A DNA stretch of 60,223 bases, from NCBI GenBank assembly GCA_020723805.1, contig DYID01000008.1, positions 1-60,223 of the forward strand, given 5' to 3'. Position numbers and translations under genes: made by a program. Positions 53,072-60,223 of the stretch are shown piece by piece. Source of the DNA: Anaerolinea sp. (lineage in GTDB: Bacteria; Chloroflexota; Anaerolineae; Anaerolineales; Villigracilaceae). The notes beneath the pieces were generated by a model that saw nothing but the letters and a program-made list of their open reading frames with translations, did not search any database and had not been told where the DNA came from. Position 1 is the first letter of the stretch, and each line of letters begins with the position of its first letter.

Positions 53072-55174
53072 TTACAACAGTTTCTTCAATTCTTCGACGC
53101 TTGTCACGGGGGACTTGCAGACAAATCCCTCGCATACATAAGCCGTAGGCTTGTTTTCCTTGAGCGGGCGGTCACGTAAAAGGGCAGGCGCATCCTCTTC
53201 AGGCGGATAGGCGGACACAGCCAAAACGACATTGGGCAAAAAGCGGGATTGGATAGCCCGAATCAGCGCCGACGCATTCTCTCCACCCACCTCGCTTTGA
53301 CCTTGTTCAGCGCGTCCGTACACGACTGCAACCTGCTTCACGTTCCCCCCAGCCATATCCGCCGCAGACAGCCACCTCGCAAAGGCGGCAGGATAGCGGG
53401 TCGCCATGCCGACGACGAGCCGCAGCGCTTTTTCCGCCAGGTCGCGGTATTTTCCCTGGCCGGTGAACTCGGCAAGTTTCAACAAGGCTTCGCACGCCAG
53501 CGCATTTCCCGATGGGGTGGCGTTGTCTTGCAGGTCTTTGGGGCGCAGGAGAAGTTGACTGCCGCCTTGGGCTGTGTCGAAGAAGCCGCCTGATGGGTCG
53601 CTGAATAGTTCGATCATTTCGTCTGCCAGTTCTTTGGCGGCGGCAAACCATTTATTTTGAAAGTCGGTCTGATAGAGTTCGAGCAGACCGATGATGAGCG
53701 CGGCGTAGTCATCGAGGAAGACTTCGTTTGTAATGCGCCCTTCCCGCCAAGCGTGCCTGAGTTTTCCGTTTGGGCGGAGGGCGGAGAGTAAAAACTCTGC
53801 GTTGCGCGTAGCCAGACTGTGATAATTGGTGTTCAATGGAGCAAGCAGCAAAGATGCCGATTTTGTATCATCGTCGTCTGGAGGAATGAGGCGCGCCGCT
53901 TCGGCGAGGGCTGCCAGCATGAGTCCGTTCCAGGAGGTGAGGATTTTGTCGTCGGTGGCGGGGCGGGTGCGGGAGTTTCGGACGGCGAGCAAACGGGCGT
54001 GGCACCCAGCCAGTTTGGCGGGAACAGTTTCGAGGTCCAGTTTGAAGCGGGCGGCGAGTGAGGCGTCATCCAAGGCGCGTTGTAAAACCGTCTTGCCCTC
54101 CCAGTTGCCTTTGAAGGTGATTCCGTAAGCCGCTTCGAAAAATTCCGATTCGTCTTTCAATGTTTCGCGGACTTGTTCGAGTGTCCAGACGTAGAATTTC
54201 CCTTCTTCGCCTTCCGAGTCGGCGTCGAGGCTGGAGTAGAAGCCGCCGAGGGGGTGGGTCATTTCGCGGGCGATGAAGTCGAGGGTTTCGCGGACGATGC
54301 GCTCGAAGAATGGGTCGCCCGTGATTTGCCAGGCGTGAAGGTAGGCGCGCGCCAGTTGGGCGTTGTCGTAGAGCATTTTTTCGAAGTGTGGAACGCGCCA
54401 GAAGTTGTCCACGCTGTAGCGTGAGAAGCCGCCGCCGACCACGTCGTACATGCCGCCGCGCGCCATGAAGTGAAGGGCATGCAGGGCGGGTTTGAGGGCG
54501 TCGGTGTTGCCCTGGCTGTGGCGGCGGAGGAGGAATTCGATGCTCATCGGCTGGGGGAATTTGGGCGCTGTGCCCCAGCCGCCGTAGCCCCAATCGTAGG
54601 AGTCGAGCAGGTTTTTGACCGCGGCATCGAGGTGGGCTTGGGTAAAGGCAGCGTCAGCAGGGAGGTTGGGGTTGAGCGCCTGCCTGAGATGCGTTGTGAC
54701 TTCTTCGCTGACGCGGAGGATTTCGGCGGGCTGTTCCTTCCAGGCGCGGACAATGCCGCTGAGCACGTCCTTGAAGGAGGGCATGTTGTAACGAGGCGCG
54801 GGAGGAAAGTAGGTGCCGGCAAAAAAAGGGCGCAAGTCAGGAGTGAGGAAGACGGACATGGGCCAGCCGCCGGAGCCGGTCATGGCGACGGTTGCTTGCA
54901 TGTAGATGGCGTCGAGGTCGGGGCGTTCTTCGCGGTCCACCTTGATGTTGACGAAGTGCTCGTTCATGAAGGCGGCGGTTTCAGAGTCTTCGAACGACTC
55001 GTGCGCCATGACGTGACACCAGTGACAGGCGGCGTATCCGATGCTGAGGAAGATGGGCTTGTTTTCGGCGCGGGCTTTGGCAAGCGCTTCTTCGCCCCAC
55101 GGGTACCAGTCCACAGGATTGTTTGCGTGTTGAAGAAGATAGGGGGAGGTGGTGGATGCAAGGCGGTTGGGCAT
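53072..55174 (-). CDS. YyaL-type protein with N-terminal thioredoxin-like domain (DUF255/SPATA20)
   Basis: A 700-residue protein of the YyaL/SPATA20 family. The N-terminal thioredoxin-like domain (about 1-170) has the conserved [13 protein letters not shown] and [13 protein letters not shown] motifs; the rest is an alpha-toroid like a glycosidase ([24 protein letters not shown]). The function is not established. Start at ATG 55174: a CTGGCA-N17-TATAAT promoter lies just upstream, so the mRNA is probably leaderless. Confidence 0.92.
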   Translation of the reverse strand: MPNRLASTTSPYLLQHANNPVDWYPWGEEALAKARAENKPIFLSIGYAACHWCHVMAHESFEDSETAAFMNEHFVNIKVDREERPDLDAIYMQATVAMTGSGGWPMSVFLTPDLRPFFAGTYFPPAPRYNMPSFKDVLSGIVRAWKEQPAEILRVSEEVTTHLRQALNPNLPADAAFTQAHLDAAVKNLLDSYDWGYGGWGTAPKFPQPMSIEFLLRRHSQGNTDALKPALHALHFMARGGMYDVVGGGFSRYSVDNFWRVPHFEKMLYDNAQLARAYLHAWQITGDPFFERIVRETLDFIAREMTHPLGGFYSSLDADSEGEEGKFYVWTLEQVRETLKDESEFFEAAYGITFKGNWEGKTVLQRALDDASLAARFKLDLETVPAKLAGCHARLLAVRNSRTRPATDDKILTSWNGLMLAALAEAARLIPPDDDDTKSASLLLAPLNTNYHSLATRNAEFLLSALRPNGKLRHAWREGRITNEVFLDDYAALIIGLLELYQTDFQNKWFAAAKELADEMIELFSDPSGGFFDTAQGGSQLLLRPKDLQDNATPSGNALACEALLKLAEFTGQGKYRDLAEKALRLVVGMATRYPAAFARWLSAADMAGGNVKQVAVVYGRAEQGQSEVGGENASALIRAIQSRFLPNVVLAVSAYPPEEDAPALLRDRPLKENKPTAYVCEGFVCKSPVTSVEELKKLL

Positions 55175-55183
55175 GGTTTTCAC

Positions 55184-55212
55184 ATTATAGCCCAAGCGAG
55201 TAGGTATGCCAG
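55184..55212 (-). promoter_or_regulatory. Promoter giving a probably leaderless mRNA
   Basis: On the minus strand CTGGCA (55212-55207), a 17-nt spacer and a perfect TATAAT (55189-55184). The ATG at 55174 is only nine nt beyond the -10 box, so the start point should lie within a few nt of the start codon. No Shine-Dalgarno sequence is present. Confidence 0.7.
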
Positions 55213-55260
55213 CCCGGCGACGGAAAAAACTCTGTGGCAATCCACCCATTGCCAACAAAA

Positions 55261-55301
55261 CCGCCTCGTAGCCTCAGGGCGAAGCCCTGTCCGCTGTGCG
55301 A
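55261..55301. repeat. CCTCG hairpin repeat
   Basis: CCTCG/CGAGG outside and CAGGGC-gaa-GCCCTG inside form a hairpin between the YyaL-type gene and the winged-helix fragment. Confidence 0.5.
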
Positions 55302-55318
55302 GGTGTTGGGCGCACCTT

Positions 55319-55721
55319 TCATTGCTCATTCAAACTTCGAAACCCGTCGCGCAATTGCTCTGTGAGATTGGACAATTCCTCCAACTCGGACTCATTCAAA
55401 CACAACCATGCCGCGAAGAAGAGACGTTCCGTCTCCGCTTCGACCTCCGCCCGAACCTGCCTGCCCGCGTCGGTGGCATTTACTCCGCCTGCTCTTTCCT
55501 CCGCCCACCCGCGCCTGATGAGTTCTCTCATATCTCCTGCGTGGACTTCCTCCGTTACGCCGCGCTTGCTGAGTTTGCTGTGCAGGTCGGCGAATATCAG
55601 CGCGTCGTTCTGCGAGAGAATATCGAGTACTTCCCACGTATGACCTTCAACTCCATGCGCGCTCCACGTGGCAAAATAGCAATCATCGCGGTGCCCTTCT
55701 AACAGGAAGCAGTGGGCAATA
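55319..55721 (-). pseudogene. C-terminal fragment of a winged-helix (SCO6745-like) protein, cut by the IS
   Basis: The minus-strand frame is open from the stop at 55319 to the IS end near 55721, and no start codon with a ribosome binding site is seen. It reads EGHRDDCYFATWSAHGVEG, then a winged-helix-like part (LHSKLSKRGVTEEVHAGDM, RGWAEERAGGVNATDAGRQV). This resembles the C-terminal half of the SCO6745-type MarR-like family, where the N-terminal half should lie upstream, exactly where the IS begins. The 5' part is absent on the far side of the IS. Family assignment is tentative. Confidence 0.55.
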
Positions 55722-56620
55722 AGAAACTATCTCAAAACCCTTTGAAAGCATATAATGTACTTGCCCACAAAGGAGGATGAGCAATGAAGAAAAAGAAACC
55801 CTTGCCGACAATCTGGGAAGTTCCGGATGAATTGTGGGAGCGCATCGAACCCCTCATCTTGGAATTCGACCCGCCCAAAAACACAGGCAGGCCGCGCGTC
55901 AATCCGCGCAATGTGCTGGACGCCTTGATTTTTCGGATGCGCACGGGTTGTCAATGGAATCGCATTCCCCGCGTCTATGGGGATGATGCCACAATCCATC
56001 GGACGTTCCAGCATTGGGTGGAAATCGGTTTGTTTCCCAAGATTTGGGCAGTGTTGGTGGAAGAATGCGAAGAGTTGGGATTGGTGGATTGGGAATGGCA
56101 GGCAGCAGATGGAACGCTGGGCAAAGCGCGTCTGGGAGGGGATGAAATCGGTCCCAACCCGACGGACCGAGGCAAAAATGGCTCGAAAAAGAGCATTTTG
56201 ACGGACAGTCAGGGTGGTCCGCTGGCGATTGTGGTGGCCGGGGCGAATGTGCATGACGCGAAATTGCTGGATCAAACCATTGAAGCCATTGTGGTGGAAC
56301 GACCCAAAGTGACCGAAACGAAGCCGCAGCATTTGTGTCTGGACAAAGGCTACCATAACCCAAGCGGCGAGGCGGCGATAGCGAAGCATCACTACACCGG
56401 GCATGTCCGCCGCATTGGGGAAGAACCGTTGGGCAAGGGTAAAAAAAGCCTCCTGCTCGACGGTGGGTGGTGGAAAGGACGTTAGCATGGTTATCCAAAT
56501 GCCGCGGTTTATTGATCCGTTACGAAAAGAAGGCGAAAAACTATCTGGCGCTTCTTCAACTGGCTTGCGCCATGTTCTGGTTTCGCCGATTGGCGCAAAA
56601 TGCCTTTTGAGATAATTTCT
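55722..56620 (+). mobile_element. IS5-family insertion sequence (IS427/IS1031-like)
   Basis: The ends AAACTATCTCAAAA and TTTTGAGATAATTT are inverted repeats matching at about 16 of 17 positions (55721-55737 and the complement at 56605-56621). TA flanks both sides (55720-55721 and 56621-56622), consistent with a 2-bp target duplication. The length is about 899 bp. It carries one DDE transposase in two frames. Flanking genes are truncated on both sides, so a deletion followed or accompanied insertion. Confidence 0.85.
55784..56610 (+). CDS. IS5-family DDE transposase, needs a -1 frame change at an A7 run
   Basis: The first frame (55784-56485) gives 233 residues with an N-terminal helical domain, IHRTFQHWVEIGLF, the first two catalytic acids (Asp109 in AADGT, Asp187 in LDKGY) and ends after LLLDGGWWKGR. 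The third catalytic residue, Glu in WVVERTLAWL, lies only in the -1 frame, which continues to 56610. The frames meet at A7 (56441-56447), giving KKPPARRWVVERT. Programmed slippage is known in the IS427 group; alternatively this is a mutated copy. AAAGGAGG precedes the ATG. Confidence 0.85.
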
Positions 56621-56622
56621 TA

Positions 56623-56898
56623 GCCTCGCGCTGGTTGGTTGGCGCGATCTTCCTGGTTTCCGCCCTTGGCAAGTTTCGGGATATGCCGGCTTTTCTCTCT
56701 ATCGTCTTCGACTATCAAATTCTTCCTCCGGTCTGGGCGAGGCGCTTTGCCGTTGCCTTGCCGTGGCTGGAGATAAGTGAGCCGCTCCATCCTTTTGGAT
56801 GAAGTGATTTTGCCTCTCGTTATGAGCCTTGGCGGCGCAGTGTTGCTCTACCGGCTGTTCAGGCAAATTGTTCATTTGGCTCAATGGGGAAATAGATA
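56623..56898 (+). pseudogene. MauE/DoxX-like membrane protein remnant
   Basis: Directly after the IS right end the plus strand reads RWLVGAIFLVSALGKFRD, then LPPVWARRFAVALPWLEI, typical of the start of MauE-like membrane proteins. The frame then stops near 56803. A second frame (from about 56773) encodes ILPLVMSLGGAVLLYRLFR and stops at 56898. The start codon is lost to the IS, and the middle has an internal deletion or frameshift. It is a decaying gene. Confidence 0.6.
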
Positions 56899-57084
56899 AT
56901 GAATGGTTTCTGGCTGGTAAGTTATATCGTCCTTTGGCTGGTGGCAATTGGAGAGGGGCTGGTGATCCTGACGTTGGCGCATGAGATTGAAGAGCTGCAT
57001 GAGCGCCTGGATACTTTACATCGCCATTCTCATCAGGACGATGTTGAAAATCAGACTGTTCGTGAGGTGGAAAGAGAGAGGTAG
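56899..57084 (+). pseudogene. MauD-like N-terminal remnant
   Basis: A 61-residue frame whose start (ATG 56899) overlaps the preceding stop codon (TAATG). It reads MNGFWLVSYIVLWLVAIGE, an N-terminal membrane helix like that of MauD/TlpA-like redoxins, then a charged helix HEIEELHERLDTLH. The thioredoxin domain that should follow is missing. With the MauE-like remnant it suggests a former mauE-mauD-type pair. It could alternatively be a genuine short membrane protein. Confidence 0.5.
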
Positions 57085-57265
57085 GAAAAGCTAAGGGAGC
57101 AGCGAACTTGGCAGGGGATTTGGAGGAGGGCGACGAGCCAGGAGAGAAGTTGGAACTTTATCTTTGTCATGATAGTCTTATTGTAAGCGATTTGAATTCC
57201 CGCTTGGAAACGGCGTTACCGGGTTTATCAGATGATTACCCTGCGCGCCGAGAAAGCAGGTTGTG
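57085..57265. other. Intergenic region, nothing recognised
   Basis: About 180 nt between the MauD-like remnant and the lipoprotein gene. No promoter of good quality, repeat or RNA gene is seen. It may be residue of the decayed gene. Confidence 0.4.
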
Positions 57266-58666
57266 ATGATGGCATCCGTTCGATTTCCATCAAAACTTCT
57301 TCTGATTTTGGTCGTCTTGCTCATTCAGGGTTGCGGCGCGACCTCATCGCCTGCCGAATTGCCGGTGATTCCGACCGGGACCAAATCAAAGGCACCTACG
57401 GCGGCGCCTTCCCGCGTCCCTCCGCCGTCCGCTATCAATACCCCCACTCCCAATTTTGCAGCTACTCTGCACGTCGTTGCAACGGCACAGGTGGACGCCA
57501 TACTTTCGACCGTTCAGCCTGTCGTTCTGAAGCAGTATCCATCCTCGGACGGAAAATGGCGGGTGGATGTGATTCGCTATGATTGTACTAATTTTCCCGG
57601 CATGGTTGATGCGGTGGCGTATGAACAATTGAAACTCATCAACATTGCCGAGGGAACAGAAAAAATCATTGAAGACGAGCTGCAAAACTGCGGGGGCATT
57701 GGCTCTTATGGCTTCAAAGGTCTCTATTGGTCTCCGAGCAGCCGTTATTTTTACTACACCGATTGGCGTGAAGGTTATCCCGAAGGTTGCGGCACCTATC
57801 TTGTCCCCTTTATCTACAGGCTGGATGTGTCCTCTCAAGCAAGCGTTCCAGTTGGCGGCGGACACCTTTCACCAGACGGGACCAAACTTGCCATGTGGGA
57901 TGGCGATGATATTGTGATTTGGGACCTTGACAGGGGCGAAATCGGGCGGGTGCGCAGCCTGGTTCCTGATTTTTTTGCGGGGGAAATCGCCTGGTCGCCG
58001 GATTCCCAATCGCTGGTGTATTTGCAAGCAGAATTCGACTGCGCCCCTCATTACGGCGAGACGTATGTCGTCCGTCTGGATTTTGATAAAAACTCTCAAA
58101 CCCTGTTGATCAAGTATCCGCCGCCGGGATTAGGAGGCGTGGACTGGTTTACGCCCGGCCAGATTACCCTGAGGGATGGCGACGGGAATTACTGGACCTA
58201 TGATTTTTCCACGCGGGACACAACGTTTTTGGGGCGAACACCGTTTACCCCAACGCCCGTTCCGCCCGGTGTCTTCGCTTTGGTGTTTTACCCTCCCCTG
58301 GTTGTGAATTACGACCCGTCTGAATGGAAAGACGAATCGCGCTATGCCGACAACAAGTCCATGACGAATTTTTTGCAGTCACGGCGTTTAAGCACGTGTA
58401 CCATTGGAGTGCAGGGACCAACGGATTTCAACGGTCCTCAACCGCAGTTTATCCCTGCGCTTCTGGGTGACATTCGCTATTCTATGATTTTCTGGGGAGA
58501 AACAACGCCATCTGTCATATCTGCCTGGTACATTGAAGATCAGTCACTGACTGATTATAACTATGCAGCAGGTCTCCCTATTTTCGCTGTTCAGGCAAGC
58601 GTCAGCGAATGGGATGCGTGTAAGGCGCTGGCAGAGAAGGTGTTATCTACCTTGCGAGTTCCCTGA
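57266..58666 (+). CDS. Lipoprotein with WD40/TolB-like propeller blades
   Basis: A 466-residue predicted lipoprotein: signal LLLILVVLLIQGC (acylated Cys near residue 22), a Thr/Pro linker (about 28-70) and a large beta domain with propeller-like blades, GHLSPDGTKLAMWDGDDIVI, and EIAWSPDSQSLVYL. The C-terminal domain (about 340-466) does not resemble a known family. ATG 57266 is chosen (GTG 57263 and ATG 57269 are alternatives); AGCAGG lies upstream. Function unknown. Confidence 0.75.
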   Translation: MMASVRFPSKLLLILVVLLIQGCGATSSPAELPVIPTGTKSKAPTAAPSRVPPPSAINTPTPNFAATLHVVATAQVDAILSTVQPVVLKQYPSSDGKWRVDVIRYDCTNFPGMVDAVAYEQLKLINIAEGTEKIIEDELQNCGGIGSYGFKGLYWSPSSRYFYYTDWREGYPEGCGTYLVPFIYRLDVSSQASVPVGGGHLSPDGTKLAMWDGDDIVIWDLDRGEIGRVRSLVPDFFAGEIAWSPDSQSLVYLQAEFDCAPHYGETYVVRLDFDKNSQTLLIKYPPPGLGGVDWFTPGQITLRDGDGNYWTYDFSTRDTTFLGRTPFTPTPVPPGVFALVFYPPLVVNYDPSEWKDESRYADNKSMTNFLQSRRLSTCTIGVQGPTDFNGPQPQFIPALLGDIRYSMIFWGETTPSVISAWYIEDQSLTDYNYAAGLPIFAVQASVSEWDACKALAEKVLSTLRVP

Positions 58667-58672
58667 ACCTTG

Positions 58673-60223
58673 TTACTGCAAATACTCCGTGCCGCCTCCG
58701 ATGATGAAGCGCAGGACCATGTCGTTGACGATCCATTCGATGGGGGCGTGGTCGTCGGTGAAGATGGTTGTCGTTTCGTAATTCGTGCGGAGAGCGGAGA
58801 AGGTCACCTGCATGGTGTGGATGAGCAGCGGGTGGACGTTTGGGTCGCTGGAAAGCGCCAGCAGGTTGGCGGCGAAGTTTTCGGCTTGCGTCGGCTGTTT
58901 GGTGGCAAAGATGACCGTGTTCAGCGAGCCGGGCACGTCCACCAGGTAAATGGAGGGGAAGACCGTCGCCATCGTGGTCGCCAGTCCGTTGATGAGGCGG
59001 CGGTCGCCGGGGATGGAGGCAGAGTTGATGGTCAGGACCCCGTCCTCGGTCAGGTGCGAAGCGACGATGCGGAAGAATTCTTGCGTGGTCATGTGCGGAG
59101 GAATGTACGGGGGACGATAAGCGTCCACAGAGATGATGTCGTATTTGTGTTCGCTGCGCTCGAGGTTCAGGCGTCCGTCGCCGATGATGACGTTGAGGTT
59201 GGGCATGGTCATGCCGAAGTATTCGCGTCCCACGCGGACGATTTCGGGGTCGAGTTCGTAGCCGTCAATGGGGATGCCGCCATAGACGGCGGTGAGTTGA
59301 CGGGCGGTGGTGCCAGCCGCCAGCCCCACAATGGCAGCGCGCTGAATGTCGGACGGTTTTTTGCCGGCGTAGAAGTAGGGACCTACAAGCACCTGATCCC
59401 AGGGACCGTCGTATTGCAGAGTGTTCGGGCTGTAAATCGAATGCACGCCCTGCCCTTCGTTCAGGCGCAGAAGCGTGAACTCGCCCGCTTGCTTGACCTG
59501 AATGTAGTTGTACGCCGACTCAGTCTCGTAGATTTGCCCGACGTTGTTTTTGACGGATTGGTTGGCGGCAACGATGGCAATGACCGCGAGAAGGATGGGC
59601 ATCCAGAGATGTTTGAGCGCCTCTCGCCGCCCTGCGAATTTTCCCAGCCCTGCCAGCGCGACGAACAGCAGGACGAGGCTGAACAATAAAAATGTCCGCG
59701 TGGTGCCGATGGCGGGGATGAAGACCAGCGTGGGCAGAAACGTCCCGATGAACGAGCCGAGGGTGGAGATGGCGTAGATTTGTCCGGAGGTTTGCCCGGC
59801 GTGGGCGGTGTCGTCCACCAGCAGGCGGATGGCGAAGGGCGAGATGGTGCCAAGCAATGTGATTGGGACGATGAACAGGATCAGCACAGCGAGGAACGAC
59901 GCGCCTAGGATGCCGATGTTCAGCGCGTCGAAAGCGTTCGCCGCGGACCTGAGGACTGGTCCGGCGGCATAGGGGACGAGTCCCAGCGTGAACGCGCCCC
60001 ACGCCAGGATGCGGTACATGGCGGCGGGGGTGGGGTTGGCGTCCGCCCATCTGCCGCCGAGGAAGTAGCCGAACGTCAGGTAGATGAGGATCAGCCCGAT
60101 GATGCTCGCCCAGACGATGTTGCTCGTGCCGAAGACGTTGCCGAGCAGGCGCCCGGCGGCAAGTTCGGCGGCGAGGGTGGTCATGCCGGAGACGAAGACG
60201 GTGAAGAGGAGGTAGCGTTTCAT
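58673..60223 (-). CDS. Membrane-fused spermidine-synthase-like protein
   Basis: A 516-residue protein: N-terminal about 200 residues with seven or so membrane helices (MFS-like), then a spermidine-synthase-type methyltransferase-fold domain (about 290-500: GLAAGTTARQL, IDGYELDPEIVRVGREYF, IIGDGRLNL, DIISVDAYRPPYIPPH). Such fused proteins are of uncertain substrate. The nucleotide-sugar-like pocket is not resolved. The start codon ATG occupies the last three bases of the window, so an upstream extension cannot be excluded. It is convergent with the lipoprotein gene, six nt apart. Confidence 0.85.
   Translation of the reverse strand: MKRYLLFTVFVSGMTTLAAELAAGRLLGNVFGTSNIVWASIIGLILIYLTFGYFLGGRWADANPTPAAMYRILAWGAFTLGLVPYAAGPVLRSAANAFDALNIGILGASFLAVLILFIVPITLLGTISPFAIRLLVDDTAHAGQTSGQIYAISTLGSFIGTFLPTLVFIPAIGTTRTFLLFSLVLLFVALAGLGKFAGRREALKHLWMPILLAVIAIVAANQSVKNNVGQIYETESAYNYIQVKQAGEFTLLRLNEGQGVHSIYSPNTLQYDGPWDQVLVGPYFYAGKKPSDIQRAAIVGLAAGTTARQLTAVYGGIPIDGYELDPEIVRVGREYFGMTMPNLNVIIGDGRLNLERSEHKYDIISVDAYRPPYIPPHMTTQEFFRIVASHLTEDGVLTINSASIPGDRRLINGLATTMATVFPSIYLVDVPGSLNTVIFATKQPTQAENFAANLLALSSDPNVHPLLIHTMQVTFSALRTNYETTTIFTDDHAPIEWIVNDMVLRFIIGGGTEYLQ

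Noticed and set aside
54470-55702. Plus-strand open frame of 410 codons opposite the YyaL-type gene and beyond
   Set aside because: Antisense shadow crossing two genes; no recognisable domain.

Overview
The window looks like a chromosomal segment of an Anaerolineae-type member of the Chloroflexota. The evidence is indirect: moderately high GC, an unusually large set of serine/threonine kinases fused to WD40 propellers, alpha-type glutamine synthetase, a MenC/NSAR-type enolase, many Thr/Pro-rich lipoprotein linkers, and many short palindromic intergenic repeats. There is no rRNA, no CRISPR array and no prophage. One IS element is present.

Layout. 1-650: repeats and a structured non-coding stretch ending in a good terminator. 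653-12,000: housekeeping and accessory genes (Ada-like alkyltransferase, EamA exporter, glnA, a peroxiredoxin/ABC operon behind a strong promoter, an MFS transporter, a GAF-HD-GYP phosphodiesterase, a FabG-like SDR, an amphi-Trp protein, and a family-4-like uracil-DNA glycosylase lacking the iron-sulfur cysteines). 12,081-13,633: a three-gene minus-strand unit in which a triheme cytochrome sits between an XRE-cupin and an ArsR regulator.

13,915-31,905 is the most striking region: about 18 kb on the minus strand, tightly packed, encoding a Ser/Thr kinase-FHA protein, a PP2C phosphatase, a secreted/membrane VWA-FHA protein and five kinase-TM-WD40 paralogues. Reading along the array, the kinase domains go from canonical to degenerate. 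Two are clear pseudokinases, and one of these is split by a -1 frame change at an A6 run. Together they look like a membrane phospho-signalling hub with extracytoplasmic propellers and a VWA domain, and cytoplasmic kinase, FHA and PP2C domains.

32,200-48,743, plus strand with a few exceptions: RhaD-like aldolase, CBS protein, amidase, initiator tRNA, MenC-like enolase, CapA-like lipoprotein, cyclase, small membrane proteins, a pair of unknown conserved proteins, tRNA-Arg, then Hsp20, Lon, a response regulator, GNAT and Mog, then EF-P. 48,794-53,040: HAD-DinB fusion, FabF, FabH and TatA. 53,072-55,174: a YyaL-type thioredoxin-domain protein. 55,319-57,084: an IS5-family element whose two flanks are truncated genes (a winged-helix-type fragment, and MauE/MauD-like remnants), so the IS has probably taken part in a deletion. 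The window closes with a beta-propeller-like lipoprotein and a membrane-fused spermidine-synthase-like protein whose start codon is the last base of the window.

Several families of short hairpin repeats recur across the window. One, with a CTCT loop, lies in the same orientation in the leaders of glnA, efp and fabF, and in a diverged form upstream of the SDR gene.
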